Part shown: positions 50,536-58,566 of the stretch, one piece after another
Numbering within the stretch: the first letter of the stretch is position 1
How the letters are laid out: every line of letters starts with the position of its first letter
Assembly (NCBI RefSeq): GCF_042466115.1
Contig: NZ_JAXHBQ010000001.1
Location: 2,728,001 to 2,792,000 of the forward strand
Source: SW4 sp042466115
GTDB lineage: Bacteria > Pseudomonadota > Alphaproteobacteria > Rhodobacterales > Rhodobacteraceae
Direction: 5' to 3'
DNA length: 64,000 nt
Notes under the pieces: model-generated
Database searches by the model: none
Told to the model about the DNA's origin: nothing
Seen by the model: only the letters and a program-made list of their open reading frames with translations
Made by a program: the position numbers and the translations under genes

Positions 50536-52731
50536 TTACGCCGCGCTTTTCTGCGTGCCAAAACGGCCATAGAACGTCTGGCCCTTTTGGGCCATTTCGC
50601 GCAGCAGATCGGGCGTTGTGAACCGCTTACCATGGGCCGTTGTCAATTCATCACAACGGTCCGCCGCATAGGGCGCGCCCAGCATGTCAAGCCAGCTGAA
50701 CGGACCACCCGACCACGGCGCAAAGCCCCAGCCAAGGATCGCGCCCACATCGCCTTCGCGGATGTCTTCCAGCACGCCTTCTTCCAGCGCACGTACCGCT
50801 TCCAACACCTGCGCGAACAACAGGCGGTGCTGCACTTCGGTCAGGTCTGGCTGGTCGGCTGATTGCGGATACTTGGCCGCCAAACCGTCCCACAAATCGC
50901 CGCGCTTACCCTTGTCGTCATAGGCGTAAAAACCGGCGTTGGCCTTGCGCCCCAAACGCCCCTCATCGGCCATCCAGAACAGTACTTCGTCGACTTCATC
51001 GTTCGGGTAATCCGCGCCCATCGCCGCCTTGGTCGCCTTGGCGATCTTGACGCCCAGATCAATGCTGGTTTCGTCCGTCAGTTGCAGCGGCCCCAACGGC
51101 ATACCCACCAGCTTCGCGGCGTTTTCGATCAAGACGGGGTTCACACCCTCGCGCACCATGCGGATACCTTCGTTGATGTAGGGGATGATGCAGCGGTTGG
51201 CGTAAAAGAACCGCTCGTCATTCACGACAATCGGCGTCTTGCGGATCTGGCGCACGAAATCGAGCGCCTTGGCCACGGCCACATCGCCGGTTTCTTGACC
51301 CTTGATGATCTCGACCAGCATCATCTTGTCGACGGGCGAAAAGAAGTGGATGCCGATGAACTGATCGGGGCGCTTGCTGGCCTTGGCCAGTTCCGTAATC
51401 GGCAAGGTCGAGGTGTTGGAGGCAAAGATGCAGTCCTTGCCGACGATTTCCTCAACCTTTTTTGTGACGTCTGCCTTGATCTTAAAGTCCTCAAACACCG
51501 CTTCGACGATCAGATCACAATCCTTGAGAGCCGCATAATCGGTCGTGGCCATGATGCGGGCCAATGCAGCGTCTTTCTGTTCAGCCGTGGCTTTCTTGCG
51601 TGAAATCCCCTTGTCGTAATAGTCAGACGTATAGGATTTGCCCTTGTCCGCTGCGTCTTGCTTTTGATCCAGCAAGACAACTTCGATACCTGCCTTGGCG
51701 GACACCAGCGCAATGCCAGCACCCATCATGCCCGCGCCCAAGACGCCAACTTTCTTGACGGTTTGGTCGGCGACATCGGGGCGGTTGGCACCTTTTTCAA
51801 GGGCTTCCTTGTTGATGAACAGGCTGCGGATCATCGCCTCGCTGCTGGGGTTCATCAGCACATTGGTGAACCAGCGCGCCTCGATCTTCAGGGCGGTGTC
51901 AAACGGCACCAACGCCCCTTCGTAAACGGCCGAAAGCAGCGCCTTGGCCGCTGGATAAACGCCCATTGTGTTGCCATTGACCATCGCAGATGCGCCGACA
52001 AATGTCATGAAACCGGCAGGGTGATAAGGTGCGCCGCCGGGCATCTTGTAACCCTTTTCATCCCACGGCTTAACGATTTTGGGCTCTGACAAAACCCACG
52101 CCTTGGCCGCGGCCAACAGCTCATCAGGTGCGACGACTTCGTCAATCACACCTGCTTGCATCGCCTTTTTCGGATCGTTCAATTTGCCCTGCAACAACAG
52201 CGGGCTGGCCGCCATCGCGCCCATCTTGCGCACAAGGCGGGTGGTGCCGCCCATGCCGGGGAAAATGCCAACCATGATTTCCGGCAGGCCGATCTTGGCC
52301 TTGGGATTGTCAGCAGCGAAAATGCGGTGGCACGCCAGCGGGATTTCAAGACCGATCCCCAGCGCCGTGCCGGGCAGGGCGGCGGCAATCGGTTTGCCAC
52401 CCTTGTTGGTCTTGGGGTCCATGCCAGCGCGTTCGATCTTGCGCAGGATGCCGTGGGATTTCATCAAGCCGTCCATCAGCCCCTTGGCCGGATCGTCGCC
52501 CGCGCTTTGCTTCATCTTGGCAATGATGTTCAGGTCCATGCCGCCGGCAAAGGTGTCTTTGCCGGATGTGATGACCACGCCTTTGACGGCATCATCCGCA
52601 AGGGCCTGATCCACCAGCGTATCCAGATCATCCCAACCCTCAAGGCTGAGCACGTTCATGCTCTTGCCTTTGACGTCCCAAGTGATAATCGCGACGCCGT
52701 CAGCGTCAGTTTTCATTGTGAAATCGGTCAT
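50536..52731 (-). CDS. fadJ: Bifunctional enoyl-CoA hydratase/3-hydroxyacyl-CoA dehydrogenase
   Basis: A 731-aa multifunctional beta-oxidation enzyme. The N-terminal crotonase domain (about 1-190) keeps both catalytic Glu, in GIGLEIPLACH and GLPEIMVGIFPGMGG. The NAD-binding domain begins at KVGVLGAGMMGAGIA (about 333-347), and dehydrogenase His is in GIHFFSPVDKMMLVEII (about 458-474). It hydrates enoyl-CoA and oxidises the product to 3-ketoacyl-CoA for the thiolase encoded upstream. The ATG at 52731 follows GAGAGA; earlier in-frame codons are not family-like. fadB is an alternative symbol. Confidence 0.94.
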   Translation of the reverse strand: MTDFTMKTDADGVAIITWDVKGKSMNVLSLEGWDDLDTLVDQALADDAVKGVVITSGKDTFAGGMDLNIIAKMKQSAGDDPAKGLMDGLMKSHGILRKIERAGMDPKTNKGGKPIAAALPGTALGIGLEIPLACHRIFAADNPKAKIGLPEIMVGIFPGMGGTTRLVRKMGAMAASPLLLQGKLNDPKKAMQAGVIDEVVAPDELLAAAKAWVLSEPKIVKPWDEKGYKMPGGAPYHPAGFMTFVGASAMVNGNTMGVYPAAKALLSAVYEGALVPFDTALKIEARWFTNVLMNPSSEAMIRSLFINKEALEKGANRPDVADQTVKKVGVLGAGMMGAGIALVSAKAGIEVVLLDQKQDAADKGKSYTSDYYDKGISRKKATAEQKDAALARIMATTDYAALKDCDLIVEAVFEDFKIKADVTKKVEEIVGKDCIFASNTSTLPITELAKASKRPDQFIGIHFFSPVDKMMLVEIIKGQETGDVAVAKALDFVRQIRKTPIVVNDERFFYANRCIIPYINEGIRMVREGVNPVLIENAAKLVGMPLGPLQLTDETSIDLGVKIAKATKAAMGADYPNDEVDEVLFWMADEGRLGRKANAGFYAYDDKGKRGDLWDGLAAKYPQSADQPDLTEVQHRLLFAQVLEAVRALEEGVLEDIREGDVGAILGWGFAPWSGGPFSWLDMLGAPYAADRCDELTTAHGKRFTTPDLLREMAQKGQTFYGRFGTQKSAA

Positions 52732-52801
52732 TTGTCTCTCGCTTTCATTTCCAGAACACGGGTCGGTACCGGTTCGATTTGTTCCGTTGCGGCGGGTTCG
52801 G

Positions 52802-53362
52802 TCAGCGCAACTCCACCCAATTCGTTTGGTCAAGCGACTTGGCGACGCTTTCCAATTCGTACCCACTGAACTGAAGTAGTTCGTAACAAGGCGAGGCGCC
52901 GCCCTTTGCCCCGATTTCGTAGCAGGACGCACCGTGACGGCCGACCATTAGTGCCGGGCGACCCTGATATTCGGTCTGGCGCGCACCCCGGATGCAAAGA
53001 CTAGAGGCCCGTTGCGTTACCCCGTCGGTGCCTTCAACCCAGATTGTAGCCTGTGTTCCGCAGTTGCCACACCAGATTTCACCCGCTTCATCGCATGAGC
53101 AAGGTGTCCCCACCAGCTGTCCGGTGAAGCCGTTCCCGACGTTAATCAGCACGACCGTGAAGCCATCATTCTCGTCGGGAAAGACACCCTGCCAGAGTAA
53201 TGACATCTGCTGGACGTGTTCGGGGTTTCCCGAACAGCTTGCTGCGAATCTCTCAAATTCCAGCTGAACAGGAGAGTCTTCAGGGGCTATTGAGGGCATC
53301 TCGGCGTTTGCACCACCTGTGGACAACGCCAGCGCCAAGCCTATCAACAGCTGCCTGAACAT
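52802..53362 (-). CDS. Secreted Cys-rich protein within the beta-oxidation operon
   Basis: A 186-aa protein with a signal peptide (MFRQLLIGLALALSTGGANA) and seven or so Cys in the mature part, including CSCDEAGEIWCGNCG (about residues 83-97) and a C-terminal SPCYELL. It probably forms disulfides in the periplasm. Its ATG overlaps the thiolase stop (TGATG), so it is translated with fadA although its location is outside the cytoplasm. I recognise no family. A structural role or outer-membrane link to lipid uptake is only a guess. Confidence 0.7.
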   Translation of the reverse strand: MFRQLLIGLALALSTGGANAEMPSIAPEDSPVQLEFERFAASCSGNPEHVQQMSLLWQGVFPDENDGFTVVLINVGNGFTGQLVGTPCSCDEAGEIWCGNCGTQATIWVEGTDGVTQRASSLCIRGARQTEYQGRPALMVGRHGASCYEIGAKGGASPCYELLQFSGYELESVAKSLDQTNWVELR

Positions 53363-54573
53363 CAGACCCGCTCGATAATAGTTGCTGCGCCCATGCCGGA
53401 CGCGATGCATAGGGTGGCCAGACCGACTTCTTTGTCGCTGCGTTCCAGCTCGTCCAGCAAGGTGCCGATGATGATCGCGCCGGTCGCGCCAAGCGGGTGC
53501 CCCATCGCAATCGCGCCGCCGTTGACGTTCACCAGCGAGGGGTCAACTTCAAACGCCTGCATGAAGCGCAGCACAACAGATGCAAAGGCCTCGTTCACCT
53601 CAAACAGATCAATGTCGCCAATCGCCATGCCCGCATCGGCCAGAATCTTGTGCGTGACAGGCACAGGCCCGGTCAGCATGATCGTCGGATCGGTGCCAAT
53701 CTTGGCCGTCTGGCGAATGCGCGCGCGCGGCTTGATGCCATGCTTGTCGCCCCATTCTTTCGAGGCCACGAGAACACCCGCGGCGCCATCGACGATCCCC
53801 GATGAATTGCCCGCGTGGTGGATGTGGTTGATATGCGCCAGATGCGGGTATTTCATCATCGCGATCTTGTCGAAACCGGGCATCACTTCGCCCATCTCCT
53901 TGAACGCAGGTTTCAGCCCGCCCAGGCTTTGCATGTCGGTGCCGGGGCGCATGTATTCGTCGTGGCCAAGGATTTCGAGGCCGTTCTGATCACGCACAGG
54001 CACGATCGATTTGGCAAAGCGGTTGTCATCCCATGCGGCCTTAGCGCGCTTTTGGGATTCCATCGCCAGTTGGTCGGCATCGTCACGGCTGAACCCGTAT
54101 TCGGTAGCGATGATGTCAGCGGAAATGCCTTGGGGAACGAAATAGGTTTCCATCGCAATCGACGGATCCACAGCAATCGCCGCCCCGTCACTGCCCATGG
54201 CCACGCGACCCATCATTTCAACGCCACCGGCGATATAGGCCTCGCCCGCGCCGCCCCTGACCTGATTGGCGGCCAAGTTCACAGCCTCCATGCCGGATGC
54301 ACAAAAGCGGTTGATCGCAAGACCCGGAATGCGTTGATCAAGGTTGGAGGCAAGCACCGCCGTGCGCGCCAGACAGCCGCCCTGTTCACCCACTTGGGTC
54401 ACATTGCCCCAGATCACATCCTCAACAGCGTGACCTTCAAGGTTGTTACGCGCTTTCAGGGCGTTCAACACGCCGGCAGACAGGCGCGCAGATGTCACTT
54501 CGTGCAGGCTGCCGTCTTTGCGGCCCTTGCCGCGCGGCGTGCGCACGGCGTCATAGATATAAGCTTCGGTCAT
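53362..54573 (-). CDS. fadA: Acetyl-CoA C-acyltransferase (3-ketoacyl-CoA thiolase)
   Basis: A 403-aa thiolase performing the last beta-oxidation step, 3-ketoacyl-CoA plus CoA to acetyl-CoA and shortened acyl-CoA. The nucleophilic Cys is in NRFCASGMEAV (about residues 87-97), His in GGAIAMGHPLGATGA (about 352-366), and the base Cys in LCIASGMGAA (about 383-392). NEAFAS is intact. It lies 12 bases after the GST gene on the same strand and is coupled to the secreted protein gene. Confidence 0.94.
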   Translation of the reverse strand: MTEAYIYDAVRTPRGKGRKDGSLHEVTSARLSAGVLNALKARNNLEGHAVEDVIWGNVTQVGEQGGCLARTAVLASNLDQRIPGLAINRFCASGMEAVNLAANQVRGGAGEAYIAGGVEMMGRVAMGSDGAAIAVDPSIAMETYFVPQGISADIIATEYGFSRDDADQLAMESQKRAKAAWDDNRFAKSIVPVRDQNGLEILGHDEYMRPGTDMQSLGGLKPAFKEMGEVMPGFDKIAMMKYPHLAHINHIHHAGNSSGIVDGAAGVLVASKEWGDKHGIKPRARIRQTAKIGTDPTIMLTGPVPVTHKILADAGMAIGDIDLFEVNEAFASVVLRFMQAFEVDPSLVNVNGGAIAMGHPLGATGAIIIGTLLDELERSDKEVGLATLCIASGMGAATIIERV

Positions 54574-54585
54574 GGATTCCTCCAG

Positions 54586-55218
54586 TTAAGCGCGGTCAGC
54601 AGGGCTGCCGGGCATCAGGTCATAGGGAAGGGCGAAATGGGGCTGGGCCGCGATCTGGTCCAGCCAGCGATCGATATGCGGGTAATCGGCGCGGTCAAAT
54701 GTGAACGGCTCGGGGTAGAACAGATACCCGCAGCAGGCCAGATCGGCGATTGTCATCTCGTCTCCGGCCAGCCAGTCATGATCCGCCAGATGCGTTTCCA
54801 TGATTTTCAGGGCGCCATGCAGACGAGCCGATAGAAAGGCGATGACATCGGCGTTGCGTTTGGCTTCGGGCAGGAAATTCATCTGGAACCGCAGCTGACC
54901 GGCCACACCGCTGACCTTGTGATTGTCAAAGAACATCCAGCGCAGCACCTCGCGGCGTTCAGCAGCTGATTTGCCACCCAGCTTGCCGGTCTTGGAACTG
55001 ATGTAATCCTGCATGACACCCGACTGCGTCAGGATCAGATCACCATCCTCCATCACCGGCACTTCACCCATGACATTCAACGCGCGAAACGGCTCGCCGC
55101 GCGTCTCGCCGTTGAAGAAATCAACGTAAACCGGCACCCATTCGCTTTCGGACAGGGCCAGCGTCAGGGCGGCCTTGTAGGCGTTTCCGCTTTCGCCAAA
55201 GCAATGCAGCTTGATCAT
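54586..55218 (-). CDS. Glutathione S-transferase family protein
   Basis: A 210-aa GST-like protein. The N-terminal thioredoxin fold (about 1-78) contains GEVPVMEDGD with the cis-Pro and ILTQSGVMQDYIS with the glutathione-binding Ser; the C-terminal helical domain contains DWLAGDEMTIADLAC. GGAGGGGG lies before the ATG at 55218. It lies between acyl-CoA dehydrogenase and thiolase genes, suggesting detoxification of a reactive acyl or carbonyl compound; this is inferred from context. Confidence 0.9.
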   Translation of the reverse strand: MIKLHCFGESGNAYKAALTLALSESEWVPVYVDFFNGETRGEPFRALNVMGEVPVMEDGDLILTQSGVMQDYISSKTGKLGGKSAAERREVLRWMFFDNHKVSGVAGQLRFQMNFLPEAKRNADVIAFLSARLHGALKIMETHLADHDWLAGDEMTIADLACCGYLFYPEPFTFDRADYPHIDRWLDQIAAQPHFALPYDLMPGSPADRA

Positions 55219-55397
55219 GTCGTGACCCCCTCCCAAGGGTGCGCCCGCGGAGTGCGCAGGAATTTGGATATTTGTGGCAAGATGAAGGTTGCTGTGGTGT
55301 TCTTAAACCAACGTTAACTCTGTTTTGCCAATCTTGTCGTGCGGTACAGGCTGGGAAGCCGATGGCCGTGCAAGGTGAGGTTGCTGTGCGACCTGAC

Positions 55398-55430
55398 TGG
55401 GCAAGATGGGTATCAATCTCATCTTGCCCA
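55398..55430. repeat. Inverted repeat TGGGCAAGAT/ATCTTGCCCA
   Basis: Perfect 10-bp arms (55398-55407 and 55421-55430) separated by 13 bases, in the 239-base gap between the GST gene and the small gene at 55457. The right arm merges with the GCCTCCGGCGGG-type repeat at 55421-55449. Confidence 0.6.
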
Positions 55431-55449
55431 AAATATCCCCGCCGGAGGC
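55421..55449 (-). repeat. GCCTCCGGCGGG-type intergenic repeat, copy 2
   Basis: On the minus strand it reads GCCTCCGGCGGGGATATTTT followed by GGGCAAGAT. The same GCCTCCGGCGGG plus TATTT pattern occurs at 33224-33258. Both copies lie within 10 bases of a 3' gene end. Confidence 0.6.
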
Positions 55450-55456
55450 ATCCACC

Positions 55457-55669
55457 CTATCGTTTGCGCGCCTCCAGTTCCGAATTAAACACCCGCAACC
55501 GGTGCGAAAAGGTGTCGTCGTCAATCACAGAGTCAAAGTTTTCAAACAGGAACGACAGCGCCTCGCCCTCGTCCAGACCTGCCTCGCGCGAAAACCGTTT
55601 CAGGCGGCGGTAGCCGTCTTCGGTCATCGCAACCGGAAAACGGCGGGTCAGGCGCAGGCGCTTGGGCAT
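55457..55669 (-). CDS. Small basic protein of unknown function
   Basis: A 70-aa basic protein (MPKRLRLTRRFPVAMTEDGY start) with a likely beta strand followed by helices (YRRLKRFSREAGLDEGEALSFLFENF). The arrangement recalls ribbon-helix-helix DNA-binding proteins, but I cannot confirm this. GGAGGAAAAAG lies before the ATG. It lies 37 bases after the acyl-CoA dehydrogenase gene, separated by a short GGCGGGAC/GTCCCGCC palindrome (55685-55702). Confidence 0.7.
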   Translation of the reverse strand: MPKRLRLTRRFPVAMTEDGYRRLKRFSREAGLDEGEALSFLFENFDSVIDDDTFSHRLRVFNSELEARKR

Positions 55670-55684
55670 CTTTTTCCTCCGTAG

Positions 55685-55702
55685 GGCGGGACGTGTCCCG
55701 CC
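55685..55702. repeat. Palindrome GGCGGGAC-GT-GTCCCGCC
   Basis: Two 8-base complementary arms in the short gap between the acyl-CoA dehydrogenase stop and the small gene. It may shape the processing or termination of the operon mRNA. Confidence 0.5.
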
Positions 55703-55706
55703 AACC

Positions 55707-57485
55707 TTAAAAGTTCGCAGCCTCCAGGGCCATCACGGTGTCGGCACCGGTGTTGATGCGGGCCAGATGCAGCGCGGTCGCGGGCAGTTGGCGCGCCATG
55801 TAATACCGCCCCGTGGCGATTTTGGTTTCATAGAACGCCGTATCATCCGCGCCGCTGGCCAAAGCATCCATCGCCGCCTTGCCCATACGGGCCCACATCA
55901 AGCCAAGGCAGACATGACCCATCATGTGCATGAAGTCATAAGATCCGGCCAAAGCATTGTTGGGGTTTTTCATGCCGTTTTGCATGAAATACATTCCCGC
56001 CGCTTGCAGGTCTTTTGAAGCCGCTTTGAGCGGGTTGAGGAAGTCACGCTCGTATGCGTCGTCGCCCTTATTCTCGGCGATAAACGTCTTGATCATCTCG
56101 AAGAACGCCATGACGTGCTTGCCGCCGTCCTGTGCCAGCTTGCGCCCCACAAGGTCGAGTGCCTGCACACCGTTCGCGCCCTCGTAGATCATCGCGATCC
56201 GGGCATCGCGAGCGAACTGCGACATGCCCCATTCCTCGATATAGCCGTGCCCGCCATAGACCTGCTGCGCGGCAACGGCGTATTCAAAGCCTTTGTCGGT
56301 CTGGAAGCCCTTGATCACCGGTGTCATCAGCGAAATCAGCCCGTCCGCGTCTTCGTCACCGTTCTTGTGGGCACGATCAATCAGGTAGGCACCCCAGTAT
56401 GTGAACGCGCGCGCGCCTTCGTTGAATGATTTCTGATCCATCAGGTTGCGGCGAATATCGGGGTGCACCATCAACGGATCGGCCGGGCCATCGGGGTTTT
56501 CCGCCCCGGTCACCGCGCGCCCTTGCAGGCGGTCGTTGGCATAGGCAACGGCGTTTTGATAGGCAACTTCGGATTGCGCATAGCCTTGCAGGCCAACGCC
56601 CAGACGCGCTTCGTTCATCATCGTGAACATGGCGCGCATGCCTTTGTGTTCGTCGCCGATCAAATAGCCGGTGGCCCCGTCATAGTTCATCACACAGGTC
56701 GAATTGCCGTGGATGCCCATCTTTTCCTCGATCTTGCCGACGCTGACACCGTTGCGATCACCCAGCGAACCGTCTTTGTTCACCAGAAACTTGGGCACGA
56801 TAAACAGCGACACGCCCTTGATCCCTTCGGGGCCGCCGGGGATTTTCGCCAGCACGAGGTGGATGATATTGTCCGCCAAATCGTGATCGCCGGCCGAGAT
56901 GAAGATCTTTTGGCCCGTCACCGCATATGACCCGTCGTCCTGCGGTTCCGCCTTGGTGCGCATCAGCCCCAGATCCGTGCCGCAATGCGGTTCGGTCAGG
57001 TTCATCGTACCGGTCCATTCGCACGAGATCATTTTGGGCAGATATGTCGCCTTTTGGTCGTCAGACCCGTGGAACTGGATCGCCGTGACCGCGCCGTGGG
57101 TCAGCCCCTGATACATGTTAAAGGCCATGTTGGCGGACACAAAAGGTTCCTGCGCCGCCGTGTGCATGACGTATGGCAAGCCTTGCCCGCCATAGTCCGG
57201 ATCAAGGTCCATTGCCGTCCAGCCGCCGTCTTTCATTTGCGCAAAGGCTTCTTTGAAACCCTTTGGCGTGCGGACCACGCCGTTTTCCAGCACGCAGCCT
57301 TCGGTGTCGCCCACCACATTCAGCGGCGCGAGCACTTCGGACGCCACCTTGCCTGCTTCTTCCAGCACCGCACCGGTAAAGTCACGGTCCAGCTCGTCAA
57401 AGCCGGGGATGTCTTGTTGGGACACCTTCAACACATCGTGCAGGATGAATTGCATGTCTTTGGTGGGGGCTGTGTAGCTTGGCAT
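55707..57485 (-). CDS. Acyl-CoA dehydrogenase (FadE/DmdC-like, 592 aa)
   Basis: A long-form FAD acyl-CoA dehydrogenase with an N-terminal extension (MPSYTAPTKDMQFILHDVL) and C-terminal domain beyond the usual 380 aa. FAD/substrate motif TGTMNLTEPHCGTDLG (about 157-172) and the catalytic Glu in MIYEGANGVQALDLVGRKL (about 432-450) are present. It makes 2-enoyl-CoA, the first beta-oxidation step. The same subfamily includes DmdC, which acts on methylmercaptopropionyl-CoA in DMSP users, so the substrate is open. It follows the MerR regulator gene after 23 bases. Confidence 0.92.
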   Translation of the reverse strand: MPSYTAPTKDMQFILHDVLKVSQQDIPGFDELDRDFTGAVLEEAGKVASEVLAPLNVVGDTEGCVLENGVVRTPKGFKEAFAQMKDGGWTAMDLDPDYGGQGLPYVMHTAAQEPFVSANMAFNMYQGLTHGAVTAIQFHGSDDQKATYLPKMISCEWTGTMNLTEPHCGTDLGLMRTKAEPQDDGSYAVTGQKIFISAGDHDLADNIIHLVLAKIPGGPEGIKGVSLFIVPKFLVNKDGSLGDRNGVSVGKIEEKMGIHGNSTCVMNYDGATGYLIGDEHKGMRAMFTMMNEARLGVGLQGYAQSEVAYQNAVAYANDRLQGRAVTGAENPDGPADPLMVHPDIRRNLMDQKSFNEGARAFTYWGAYLIDRAHKNGDEDADGLISLMTPVIKGFQTDKGFEYAVAAQQVYGGHGYIEEWGMSQFARDARIAMIYEGANGVQALDLVGRKLAQDGGKHVMAFFEMIKTFIAENKGDDAYERDFLNPLKAASKDLQAAGMYFMQNGMKNPNNALAGSYDFMHMMGHVCLGLMWARMGKAAMDALASGADDTAFYETKIATGRYYMARQLPATALHLARINTGADTVMALEAANF

Positions 57486-57508
57486 GTGTCGTTTCTCCGA
57501 AAGGTTCG

Positions 57509-57907
57509 CTATGCGGCGTTTGATTTGGCCCCGAGTTTGGCAAGTTGCGCCTTGCCCCAGGACATCTGGCTTTTGAGTTCGCTGATCGCTTCGTCCAACT
57601 CGGCCTTTTGGGCTTCCATGTCGGCGAGGTGCTTTTCAGCCAACTCGTATGTCTTGGCCAGTTGCGTGGCCTGCTGGTCGCCCATGTCGTAAAGATCAAG
57701 CAACTGGCGGATTTCCTCGAGGCTGAAACCAAAGCGCTTGCCGCGCAGGATCAGTTTGAGGCGCGCGCGGTCGCGTTTCGTGAAAAGGCGCTTCTGGCCC
57801 TCGCGGATCGGGAACAGCAGTTCCTTGGATTCGTAGAATCGCAGGGTGCGCGGTGTTACATCATAGGCTTCGCACATCTCGCGGATGGTCATTGTCTGTT
57901 CGGTCAT
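57509..57907 (-). CDS. MerR family regulator of the beta-oxidation cluster (LiuR/PsrA-like)
   Basis: A 132-aa MerR-type protein. The winged helix-turn-helix is at residues 7-75 (MTIREMCEAYDVTPRTLRFYE then KRLFTKRDRARLKLILRGKRFGFSLEEI), followed by a dimerising coiled coil (about 85-120). There are no Cys for metal sensing, so an acyl-CoA or other organic effector is likely, as in LiuR. It is the first gene of the cluster and a triple-ACGT motif lies 68-88 bases upstream of its start, probably its own operator. Confidence 0.88.
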   Translation of the reverse strand: MTEQTMTIREMCEAYDVTPRTLRFYESKELLFPIREGQKRLFTKRDRARLKLILRGKRFGFSLEEIRQLLDLYDMGDQQATQLAKTYELAEKHLADMEAQKAELDEAISELKSQMSWGKAQLAKLGAKSNAA

Positions 57908-57974
57908 GTGGTTTCCTCTGGCAAAACGTTGTGCCAGTGAATTGCGGTGTTGCGGATCACCTTACAAGCAAAGC

Positions 57975-57995
57975 TGACGTAAACGTAAACGTAAC
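57975..57995. promoter_or_regulatory. LiuR-like operator with three phased ACGT cores
   Basis: TGACGTAAACGTAAACGTAA has three self-complementary ACGT cores spaced 6 bp apart, 68 bp upstream of the merR start. Such sites are known for MerR-type LiuR regulators of acyl-CoA catabolism. Confidence 0.6.
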
Positions 57996-58134
57996 GCGGC
58001 GTCACTTCCCGCGTTACGAAAGGTCAGGCAAGGTTTCGTCGGGTGACGCGCAATTTTCTAACGGGGAGGAACCGCAAATCGTTCCCCGCAACCCTTGTTT
58101 TCCTGGTAATTGGCCTTGCGAGTCGCCTGCACCG

Positions 58135-58503
58135 CTAACCGACAGTCGCCGCGGTTTCATCGCGCAGCGCTTGTAATTCGGTAATGGCTTCTTCGATCTG
58201 GTTTTGCTGTTCGGTCAGTTCGGCAAGCTGTTTGTCGGCCAGTTCCAGCCATGCGCGCATCTGCGCCTCGGTGCCTTCGTGCTCATAGATCAGCAGCCAC
58301 TGGCGAATGTCTTCAAGCGCAAATCCAAACCGCCGTCCACGCAGGATCAGCGTCATACGCGCCATTTCGCGGGGGCCATAGAACCGTGCACGCCCTTCGC
58401 GATCCGGCGTTAAAAGTTCGATGTATTCGTAATACCGCAGGGTGCGCGGCGTCACGTCGAACTTGGCGCACATGTCCTTGAAGTTGAGGCGGGTCTCAGG
58501 CAT
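58135..58503 (-). CDS. Second MerR family regulator
   Basis: A 122-aa MerR-type protein paralogous to the one at 57509: the DNA-binding part (DVTPRTLRYYEYIELLTPDREGR; then MTLILRGRRFGFALEDIRQWL) aligns closely, and a coiled coil ends the protein. No Cys ligands are present. GAGGGAGA lies before the ATG at 58503. It lies 227 bases upstream of the first MerR gene on the same strand and may share or compete for the same operator. Effector unknown. Confidence 0.85.
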   Translation of the reverse strand: MPETRLNFKDMCAKFDVTPRTLRYYEYIELLTPDREGRARFYGPREMARMTLILRGRRFGFALEDIRQWLLIYEHEGTEAQMRAWLELADKQLAELTEQQNQIEEAITELQALRDETAATVG

Positions 58504-58566
58504 CGCGGTCTCCCTCGGCGCAATTGTAAGCGGTGAGGGGCGTTGGGGCAACTGCGATTGCAGTCA

